From positions 11,380,777-11,444,776 of the forward strand of contig NW_024037076.1 in the NCBI RefSeq assembly GCF_015706575.1: a stretch of DNA of 64,000 bases. The letters are read 5' to 3'. The DNA comes from Patiria miniata (lineage: Eukaryota > Echinodermata > Asteroidea > Valvatida > Asterinidae). Shown here one piece after another: positions 57,401 through 64,000 of the stretch; position 1 is the first letter of the stretch; each line of letters begins with the position of its first letter. The notes under the pieces were generated by a model, which did not search any database, had not been told where the DNA came from, and saw only the letters and a program-made list of their open reading frames with translations. The translations under genes and the position numbers were made by a program.

Positions 57401-58551
57401 TTTCAAAAGATAGATAAACTGAGTTGCTTGGCAAATGATTGGTACAAACAGGAAAATTAGGAATCTTTATTTAATTTTCATTTCTGAAAACTACAGCAAA
57501 AGCAAATGTTGTATACATTCTTGTATTTCCTTTAAAGAATGATGTGGCTCATGATGACGTCATCGTGGGTTATGTGACGTCATCATTAGACGTCATTTTA
57601 ATGTCTGATATCTAGAGAACTACAAGTCCGGTTGGATTGAAACTTAGTATGTGTGTACGTATGGACGTGTTATATGTAAAAGAAGATGATGTTATGACAT
57701 GATATAATCTGTCTTAAATCTTTCTTAATTTTAAAGTCGTTTATCTTGGGAACTACAAGATACCAAAACACCACACATCATGGAACTTTGTTCCTACATG
57801 AGACCCATCATACAAAATACTCATGGCATACAAAACAATCATGGTGCGGAAAATCCATGTGTTCTGTTCATCGAACAGACATAGTTCTAGCCTGTATGTA
57901 TATAGGGCTGAGTCAATTCGAATATTTGACTATTCGAATATTTGACCTGCCAGTCGATCGAGTATTCGAATATTCGGTTATTTGGCCACTCCAAATTCCC
58001 ACACAAAAAAACAGAAATATATATGCCATACATGTACATGTAGTTAACGTACATGTACGGATGCACGTCAACATGCCATGCATGATTTCTAAAAACAAAC
58101 AGTAGATCTCGAGTCATCAGTAATTTGAAGATTAATACTCACCAGAGAAGCTAGAGTGAACGATTCCTTGTTTGCACAGGGGACGTATTAAGCCGTGAAC
58201 CCCAAACACGGTGGGTGGCGGCAGCTATTGTGACTCTCCGACCCTTAACTCGCACAAAGTAATCGAGAAAAAATTTTACTTGAAGCCTCTTTGAGTCTAG
58301 AAAATGGTGTACTTTCTAGTCACAGTATTGAGGACAAATTGTTGTTTATGTCAGAACAGTACGGGACTATCCTTCACGAATTAGGCCACGCCATCGGTGC
58401 CCTCCATGAACAGAGCCGCTCGGATCGCGGCGACCATGTCACCATCAACGAGGAGAACATCTTGCCAGGATACGCCCACGACTTCAGGGTGGCAGACCGG
58501 CCGCTGCTTGCCCCGTATGATCTGCACTCGATCATGCATTACGCGTCTACT
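48361..58551 (+). CDS. Astacin-family (M12A) zinc metalloprotease, 3' end not found
   Basis: Exons 48361-48420, 54342-54594, 55874-56006, 57219-57279 and 58355-58551 encode, in order, a signal peptide, a propeptide, the start of the catalytic domain, a Cys-containing loop and the active-site helix. The propeptide holds a CLEGDM motif like the family's aspartate switch. The catalytic part has VDEFTERTCIKFVEA, CSSTIGGPGGNLKLPDLC, the zinc helix HELGHAIGALHEQSRSDR (three His ligands and the general-base Glu) and the Met-turn SIMHY. Astacins are secreted endopeptidases used in hatching, development and digestion. The C-terminal part of the domain and any CUB, EGF or ShK modules are not visible before the window ends. 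Phases fit from exon 1 to exon 4, but the exon 4 to 5 junction does not close with the best splice sites, so either that border is misplaced or the copy is damaged. No subfamily is assigned. Confidence 0.88.
48549..49135. repeat. Diverged direct repeat pair in astacin intron 1
   Basis: The stretch 48549-48655 recurs, diverged, at 49009-49130: shared words include AGCCCATA, ACATTCTT.GAAAC and CATTTTTTCC. About 350 bp with a poly-T lies between. Origin unknown. Confidence 0.5.
48829..48851. repeat. Poly-T tract
   Basis: A run of 23 T in astacin intron 1. Confidence 0.92.
50370..51210 (+). pseudogene. Degraded non-LTR retrotransposon reverse transcriptase
   Basis: Three conserved reverse-transcriptase blocks are visible: FHDLSKAFDTMDHDILISKL (frame from 50487), [20 protein letters not shown] (from 50720) and FADDTN, the catalytic FADD (50816-50827). 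A downstream block reads LGVIINDKLMWRNHCQKVL (near 50980). At least two frame changes and in-frame stops separate them, so it cannot act. The motif style suggests a CR1/Jockey-type clade. It lies in astacin intron 1, sense to the gene; no endonuclease part was recognised. Confidence 0.85.
51863..52235. mobile_element. Long-inverted-repeat element in astacin intron
   Basis: Imperfect arms of about 120 bp pair across a centre near 52050, including GATTTTTGGCAA, GCATTGCAG and CGGTGGCAG blocks in both arms. Boundaries are approximate and no target duplication is clear. Confidence 0.6.
52414..52878. mobile_element. PIF/Harbinger-like MITE
   Basis: The ends GGGGCCATTCA and TGAATGGCCCC are flanked by TAA on both sides (52411-52413, 52879-52881), the 3-bp TWA duplication of PIF/Harbinger. 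The inverted repeat continues for about 35 bp (AATGTTTTTAAATTTGGAT). A second inverted pair based on CAATCGTGGACC lies inside at 52561-52692. Confidence 0.78.
53306..53338. repeat. Perfect palindrome, 16-bp arms
   Basis: GACATTAGGGAGACAT and its exact inverse ATGTCTCCCTAATGTC are separated by one or two bases. It lies in astacin intron 1. Confidence 0.85.
54085..54119. mobile_element. 35-bp remnant made only of mariner-like termini
   Basis: CAGGGTGAGT and ACTCACCCTG lie back to back with only about 15 bp between them, each flanked by TA. A further CAGGGTGAGTCAAAAAAA terminus lies at 54254. It appears to be an almost completely internally deleted element, about 220 bp before astacin exon 2. 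Confidence 0.6.
54342..54594 (+). CDS. Astacin exon 2: propeptide and N-terminus of mature enzyme
   Basis: After a TATTTCACCAG acceptor the exon encodes the propeptide. It includes CLEGDMEMSEEQKE, where LEGDM corresponds to the FxGD-type aspartate switch, then a dibasic VRRYSSNAFRQWPDK segment and VYQFDSSL, the first strand of the protease. The donor GTGAGT is at 54595, phase 1. Confidence 0.88.
54636..54806. repeat. GACTCGGACTCGA minisatellite, block 1
   Basis: Irregular head-to-tail copies of GACTCGGACTCGA, some extended with CCCTGTG, start about 40 bp inside astacin intron 2. One frame reads Ser-Asp repeats, but a stop right after the exon 2 donor separates it from the protease frame. Confidence 0.88.
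55224..55282. repeat. GACTCGGACTCGA minisatellite, block 2
   Basis: A shorter block with the same word (GACTCCGACTCGACCTGCAT) about 420 bp after block 1. Sharing of the GACCTGC extension suggests one original array split by inserted DNA. Confidence 0.8.
55874..56006 (+). CDS. Astacin exon 3: first half of catalytic domain
   Basis: The exon completes a Ser codon and encodes DEIKALFMAAVDEFTERTCI, then KFVEAKDGYTGDIRPIKVWG. The helix with ERTCIKFV and its disulphide Cys is a strong astacin signature. The donor GTAAGA is at 56007, phase 2. Confidence 0.92.
56261..56988. mobile_element. Inverted-ended element with TACGACTT-rich interior
   Basis: The ends AAGCCCCTGTCAC and GTGACAGGCGCTTT are inverted. 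The interior reiterates TACGACTT and CGACTTCG words in both orientations. It lies in astacin intron 3 (56007-57218). Confidence 0.5.
57219..57279 (+). CDS. Astacin exon 4: Cys loop before the zinc helix
   Basis: The exon completes a Gly codon in phase 2 and encodes CSSTIGGPGGNLKLPDLCNS. This matches the Cys-Ser-Ser...Gly-Gly...Cys loop of astacins. A GTGAGT donor starts at 57280 and would leave phase 0. The next exon needs phase 1, so this 3' border is uncertain. A GC donor at 57278 would restore the frame but has a weak consensus. Confidence 0.72.
57462..57537 (+). mobile_element. TTAAAGGG-family MITE, end fragment
   Basis: A short stretch ending in AAACTACAGCAAAAGCAAAT and then TTTCCTTTAAA matches the right end of the family. 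The rest of the element is absent. It lies in an astacin intron. Confidence 0.55.
58355..58551 (+). CDS. Astacin exon 5: zinc-binding helix and Met-turn
   Basis: The exon encodes EQYGTILHELGHAIGALHEQ, then SRSDRGDHVTINEENI, a variable loop and DLHSIMHYAST. HExxHxxGxxHExxR supplies the three zinc-binding His and the catalytic Glu, and SIMHY is the Met-turn with the Tyr ligand. The acceptor is TTTATGTCAG (AG at 58353-58354) and the donor is GTAAGT at 58552, phase 0. No downstream exon was recognised. Confidence 0.93.
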
Positions 58552-59151
58552 GTAAGTACACGCAAACCGTTTTTATTTCTGAGGACTTTTTTCAATCTAT
58601 CGTGAGCAAGTTCGAGCAAGAGCTAGAGCTACAATCCCGGCCAAAATGGTTGGGACACTTGGATATAACTTTAGCCTTTACGGTCACCCACTCCCCCGCT
58701 CCCCCGGTCAATGTTGTTCTCTCCAGCTGATGGAGCACACACCGCGCAATGAGAGACAACAATAGGGACCATTAGAAAACGATGCAGATACGGGATGCTT
58801 GTGCAGCTCGGAAAAACTGTGTATGACGTCATCAGTTTGTGCGGCAAATTTCAACGCACTCGCACGGCGTTTCTGCATATATCGCACGTCAAAATGGTAA
58901 GTTCACGTATGGATTTTCCTCGATAAATCACGGCAAAATACTTATCTTATGAACTCCCAAATTTTACAACTTTCAGTTATAGTGTGCAGATAATGTTACC
59001 AGTTTTATTAAAAGAAGAATTACAAAGATGTGATGGGGATTTTATTATATTATTGAGCCTTTACTTTTCAGCTAAAAAAAATCAGCGAAAGTTTATTTTG
59101 TTTAACCATGGAGGTATGGTTTATATTGCATCCTTATCGTGACAAAATATA

Positions 59152-59596
59152 GGCGATCGTGAAGTATAGGGCCCGGTTCCTATAAGGGAACAAAATCCAC
59201 TTTAAAATTATTAGACCTACCAAACTAGTTGGCAACATTCTCAATAAACAGGTATGTCATAGATAAAGGGCAGGGTTTTGATTTTTTGAGGGAAATTTGG
59301 GGGTAAAATGACGATGACCTGATGACAGCGCGGCGACAACACGCGAACCGAAAATAAAGATGGCGATCACCGCACAATGTACCGTGAGCACGCATGGCGC
59401 GCTGAATCGCAAGGCACAAACCGCGCAGGAAAATCGTGATTTCTTCCCCAAGAATCTTTTCAAAATTGCAAAATGGGTGTCATTAGAATTGAGAAAAGTC
59501 TGCTTTTGATTGTAAAGGTGATTTTTGAGCAATAAAAAATATTTTTGACCCTTATTTGATCAAAACAAAACAGGGGCCCTACACTTCATGATCGCC
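59152..59596. mobile_element. GGCGATCGTGAAG-ended MITE with an extra solo end
   Basis: GGCGATCGTGAAGTATAGGG pairs with CCCTACACTTCATGATCGCC at the other end. A third terminus of the same type follows a poly-A tract at 59802-59826, suggesting a second, mostly deleted copy. Confidence 0.6.
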
Positions 59597-59772
59597 GTGT
59601 TTGATAGCTCCATGATGATGATATAACCACCCAGCATAGCCTGCTTCGTCGTGAACTATAAATTATGGTGAACTCTGTGTGTGAAAAAAAACCACATATA
59701 TCTGAAGTGCCTGTGTAAGCTCATGTTACAAAGGCAAAGGGCTTCTGTCACTAAAGTAAAATATAGGCCCCC

Positions 59773-59778
<6 letters not shown>

Positions 59779-59801
<23 letters not shown>
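59779..59801. repeat. Poly-A tract
   Basis: A run of about 23 A immediately before a solo MITE terminus at 59802. Confidence 0.9.
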
Positions 59802-59803
<2 letters not shown>

Positions 59804-60059
59804 CGAACGTGTAGTGTAGGGCCCCTGTTTATACAAACTGTCTGGACATGCTGAAGTCAAATTATTTGTAAAAAAAATGTTGCAACCTGACGGTCACTTC
59901 CGCGATTTGCAACTTATACACACCTACATCATGTAGCAGTATGTATTATTTGACAAGTGGCTGGGATAACCTATGTCATGTATGTGGCAGTAGGCTAACT
60001 CAACTTTGATTTCCAGTTGGGTCTGTTGGCATGGTAGAGGATATGGAAGGAAATTCCAA

Positions 60060-60205
60060 TTTTAGTGGTGGGAGGAAAACCCCGGAATGACATTCTAGGG
60101 AAAACCCGTGGAATCAAGCAGGGACTGAATACCCTGATCCACATAATGGCCCAGTTGGGATTCGAATCTGGGACACAACCTACAACCTCATTCTCCATGA
60201 AGGTA
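60060..60205 (-). mobile_element. SINE-like tRNA-derived fragment
   Basis: On the minus strand a B-box-like GATTCGAATCCCAACTGGG follows a tRNA-like stretch (GAGAATGAGGTTGTAGG). Arrangement resembles the 27.6-27.9 kb SINE but the A-box is weak. Confidence 0.4.
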
Positions 60206-60535
60206 AAATAAGTTTATTTGGGTAACGAATATTTCTAATTACTTCTCTATGTACAATTGAATAGTTGTGTTTGTTTAGTGTGTCGTCAATCCAGAGGGTG
60301 TATGGATGGCCAAAAGAATTAAATAAAAACTAAATCAGTGAATAAATATCCATTTTAATTAATTAATCAATTAGTTAATAATTAAGTGGACAAGGAGGCT
60401 TGTTTTAATGTTTGTTTAACCACGGAGATAGGAATACCTCCATGGTTTAACAATGTGCATTTTAGCAAGAATCTTAATTGGCTCCTTTATGATGTTGTGT
60501 CTCTATACAAAACTCTGTGGCTAGTAAGTATTGTT

Positions 60536-61044
60536 TTAAAGGTAGAGTCCATCATTTGTAATTTGTGCATTTTGTTCGTTTGAAGCAACAAAAGAGTTCA
60601 AAATCTAATGAAGGATACTGAGCAACTAACCTGATGAAGTTTCAGCTAAGCTTCAGCTGTACATTCCGAGAAAAACAGCATTCTAAGATCTCAATTTCAA
60701 ATCAAAAGTTGCTGAATCATGTTTTGAATTGCAACTATACGCGACGTCCCGCACTGATCCGACGAATTATAACAACCGCGCGCGCGTGTGCGTCGTTCGA
60801 ATACTTGTGCGCGCTGCGCTGAATAACAAAACGAACTACTAATTTAAATTTTCCTACGGTGCTTCTTAAGAATCACCGTTGGAAATGCCTTCTTTCGTTG
60901 ATTACTTCAAAATGACAGCTTCCCAGAAAGAATAATTTCACAGGGAGTTTAGTCTCCTTACTATCTTTCAACCAAGTTAGTTTTTCAACAATAATTACGC
61001 CACTTACTTTTCGGATGGCTGCAAATGATGGACTCTACCTTTAA
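60536..61044. mobile_element. TTTAAAGGTAGAG-family MITE, copy 2
   Basis: Begins TTTAAAGGTAGAGTCCATCA and ends GATGGACTCTACCTTTAA. It lies inside the larger 58629-63893 inverted-repeat region. Confidence 0.78.
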
Positions 61045-61222
61045 GGTAAATCATATATTGAATGCTGTGGTCCTTATGGCATTCACCCTTATTTTTTTTT
61101 TCATTACTTGAAAGGTTGAGGCAAGGAAGAAGAAATGCTGGTGCTGAAAGAGTGGCTGGTGGTTCACAGGCCAGATAATGGACTGACATACGTCAGGTGC
61201 AAGCAAAGAAAATGGCTACAGG

Positions 61223-61286
61223 TAAAGCTAACACTTTTGACTCTAAGTCAGTTTTAAACTGACTTAGAGTCAAAAGTCTTAGCTTT
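61223..61286. repeat. Long hairpin with almost no loop
   Basis: AAAGCTAACACTTTTGACTC...AGTTTT pairs with the directly following inverse; only one or two mismatches are visible. It lies within the 5.26-kb inverted-repeat region. Confidence 0.85.
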
Positions 61287-61804
61287 TAGAATACCTCTAA
61301 TTCTGTTGTGAACTGCCAAACAATTCTGTGCCAGACTGTAAAAATCTTATATCCTGATTCCATGTCAGAATATTACTGCACATACAGAATGCTTTGTGTT
61401 CCTTGAAAAATGTATTTAAAAAAGTAGGACCAGAAATGTGTTGGGTTGGGAGGCTGTCTCTGCCAGCATATGGGACTACATGTGGCATAATTATGTTAAA
61501 CAATGTAATGAACATGATGCCAGGTTGAATGAGTCGGTTCAAAAAGACAGTGTAGAGTGCCAGAAACAACAATAGGCCACAAATATACAACTCTATGAAT
61601 GTTCCCTCACGACTCAAAATGTTAAATTGCAATATTGCATGGCAAAAAATGTTTCTGGTATTTACAGTACGAGATCTTGAGCAGATTATATTTGATATTT
61701 TTATTGCTCTTTTACTGCAACACATGCCAAAAATAGCTGAAGTGTTATGGTTATTAATCAGGTTGAAACTAGGAGCAAAATCGTTGTAAGCAGCCAAGTT
61801 GATC

Positions 61805-61935
61805 AGAGTAGCCGGAGGACCACCGACAAGAGACTGAATGGCTGTTAGAAAGGAATGGAATGATTTGACGGTACAGACTCAGGCTACAGGTAATCCAAGA
61901 CCTCAAACTGGTTTTCTTCTGCCTGACAATAGACA
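61805..61935 (+). pseudogene. Possible Myb/SANT-like transposon protein fragment
   Basis: One frame reads RVAGGPPTRD, a stop, then MAVRKEWNDLTVQTQATGNP and RPQTG. The VRKEWNDL and GNPRPQTG pattern resembles the Myb/SANT-like DNA-binding protein of Harbinger elements. Around 62395-62455 another frame reads ELEVEEELLQIEKSKLH, like the C-terminal helix of such proteins. It is badly decayed and the assignment is tentative. Confidence 0.35.
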
Positions 61936-64000
61936 GGATTTTCTTAATTAGGCTTTGATGAAATGTGGTGATTAAATGTCAGCGCCATATGTTTACATTT
62001 CTTTTAGGTTCGTGGCCCTTACAAGGTTTGAAATCACTTAGTGAAAAAAAATCACCTTTCTTTTTGTTGTAATTGTGTTGATCTCTACAAATAAATTGTA
62101 CGTTTGGTCAACTGTTACTCAATAGAGACCCATGCCTTTCTCCAGAAATCCATCTCATTTCCTATTCTGAACTTGTCTCTTACCAGGATAGGAGGATCCA
62201 TACCAGCATAGGAAACATTTGAACTAGTCATAGATGCCTTGGCACTGCAGACAAAGTATGGAGTCTGAGGACAAGAGACGGAGATGGGTCTCTTTTGCAG
62301 TTGGTTGGTGACAAGGAAGTTGCATGTAGGCCTATTGACTTATTGGACACCTTGTCCATTACTGTAATGTACAAGAAAGTTATTTTGTCGAGGCTACAAA
62401 ATAAGAACTCGAAGTGGAGGAGGAGCTGTTGCAAATTGAGAAGTCCAAGTTGCACTAATGAAACCACATTTGGCTGTTCAGAAAGACATCTTGGAGTGTC
62501 TTCCATCTATGCAAATTAACTTGGTCTTTATTTATTTAAATGAATAACTTAAATTCACGAACAAAATCAAAGACATTGAATGGAATTGGAGTAATATTTC
62601 AAGTGGCAAGCATGTTTCAAACAATAATTGTCCCTGCACATTTGTACATTTAATGTTAATTTCTTCATTAAAAGTTTGTTCATTTTCAAAAGGGACTTTT
62701 CATTTAAGAAGATGGGTGTGGAAGTTGTGTTTACATTGGGCATTATGGGCCTTATTCACGAGTCGGCCATATTGCATTGAAAGTTAGGTAAAATTTTAAT
62801 TTTTGGAACTTGCGAAGAGAATGAAAGCAACTTAATGTGTAATAAATTCCAGTCTGCTTCAATTAATAATTTAGAATTTGTAATTAAACATTCCCCTATA
62901 TTTAAAGTCATATTTTGTGTCTGCATAATTAGTCTGGCGCCATCCCATTCAACTGTTAACAATTGAAATACATTCAGGGAACTCGACAAAAATTGCCAAC
63001 TCGTGAATAAGGCCCACATTGTCTGCAAAACTCAAATTCGGCAACATTTTACCAAAAATCAAGTACCTGTAAGTCTATGAAATGTTTATTTAAAAAAAAA
63101 TACCTTTTTTGCATCAGTTTAAGTTCAATGAGTATTGAAGTGTTGTCTTCGTGAAATATACATGTCATTGTATTTTTAGATGTGTAGATTATTTTCATGT
63201 TTAAAGAATAAAATTGCAGAGGTCTCATCCATACGAGGTCAAACGTTCACTGAAATGTGATGAATTATTTTGGCCCCTGGCAGCGCCCCCGTGAAGTGCT
63301 TCAGTAGCATCATTTTCACCTTCATTGTCATCCTATGCATCAAAATAGTTCTTCCTGTCCCTAAAGACTCTGTCCCTTTGCAAAGCACAAGGATTCTGCA
63401 TCAAAAGCAGCAGAAAAACACATGATAAGTCGCAGCGATTTTACTCACTCTGGCAGAATGTTAATTTTTAAAACATTTTCCCCACCAAAAATTACATTTA
63501 AGATTGATCGTTTTATTGCTACAATTGATTCGGATCAAGTGTAAAGTTAAGTTTGATTCGGACTAAAATTTCTTTTTGCAAGGGACATAAGTTTAATTGT
63601 AAATTTCAGGCTTTGCTTTGGAGATAAGATTGATTTTGGCAGGATAAGATTATTCGGGAAGTTTTATGAAACGCACCACAGCTGTTCGTCATTAACAGAG
63701 GAGGACGCCCTCCCGTATGTCCGTTCGTCACAAAAATCTAATCCTCTCAGCAACGACGCACGTACGCGATACGCAAACGTCGCATGACGTCATAATACGC
63801 ACACGCATCCCGTACCTGCACGGTTTTCTAATGGTCCCTATTGACAGGAGGCCGGGGGGTTGGGGGCCAAGCGAGATTTGGCCAGGATTGTAGAGTTAAC
63901 CGCATGGTTGCAGTGGAGTCCACCGCAATTCTTTTCACAAGTCCAGTCGCAAGTCATGTCATAATCCGGTTCGTAGTGTGATGGCATCTCAACTTAGCCA

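Larger units (their letters stand above)
58629..63893. mobile_element. 5.26-kb inverted-repeat-flanked region, probable decayed DNA transposon
   Basis: CTACAATCCCGGCCAA at 58629 is mirrored by TTGGCCAGGATTGTAG ending at 63893. Further in, AATAGGGACCATTAGAAAAC and a shared GCA.(A/G)TACGGGATGC block (58761-58805) mirror 63795-63842. The left arm has an extra stretch of about 50 bp with its own small hairpin. The interior holds other MITEs and a possible SANT-like protein fragment. No clean target duplication was found. Confidence 0.5.
58552..64000. other. Downstream part of the astacin locus
   Basis: The next astacin exon (C-terminal part of the protease domain with its last cysteines) was searched for and not found. 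The region is filled by the 5.26-kb inverted-repeat region and its contents. Remaining exons may lie beyond the window, or the gene may be cut short here. Confidence 0.45.

Noticed and set aside
61297..61797. 166-codon minus-strand frame with hydrophobic stretches
   Set aside because: Longest unexplained frame, but it shows no family signature and lies in AT-rich transposon debris where hydrophobic-looking translations arise by chance. Worth a database search but not called.

Overview
This is nuclear genomic DNA of a multicellular animal. Protein-coding sequence is split into many short exons with GT/AG borders, introns are large, and the rest is dense in tRNA-derived SINEs, inverted-repeat transposon relics, microsatellites and a tandem array. 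A SINE with a Deu-type central domain (26.8-27.3 kb) and the style of the other repeats suggest a marine invertebrate deuterostome such as an echinoderm, hemichordate or cephalochordate. That placement is inference and I do not name a species. No bacterial-style operon, CRISPR array, rRNA or intact tRNA gene was seen.

Layout. (1) 1-9377: non-coding upstream DNA with MITE relics and keyword-repeat loci. (2) 9378-30218 (+): a complete gene for a SUCO/Opt/SLP1-type SUN-domain protein. I reconstruct 15 coding exons whose splice phases all close and which give 1281 codons plus stop. Its introns hold SINEs, an hAT-type MITE, two copies of a 430-bp element (one nested in a SINE) and long hairpins. 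(3) 30219-37809: 3' flank and a mosaic of inverted-repeat elements. (4) 37810-47976: five head-to-tail copies of a unit of about 2.07 kb, each with a tRNA-like/SINE-like segment and long G/C homopolymers. (5) 48361 to at least 58551 (+): an astacin-family zinc metalloprotease gene. It has a signal-peptide exon, a propeptide exon with an aspartate-switch-like motif, and catalytic exons carrying the zinc-binding helix and Met-turn; the 3' exons are not visible. A degraded LINE reverse transcriptase and several MITEs lie in its introns. (6) 58552-64000: a region flanked by a 5.26-kb inverted repeat, containing smaller MITEs and a fragment resembling a Myb/SANT-like transposon protein.

The two genes have no evident functional link. 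One is an ER-membrane SUN-like protein and the other a secreted protease; they simply lie on the same strand, separated by repeats. The strongest results are the two gene models. The most unusual structures are the mosaic 2.07-kb array ending about 385 bp before the protease start codon, a MITE family whose internal hairpin shows paired changes between copies, and an unresolved splice-phase conflict in the protease gene. I found no convincing new biological system.
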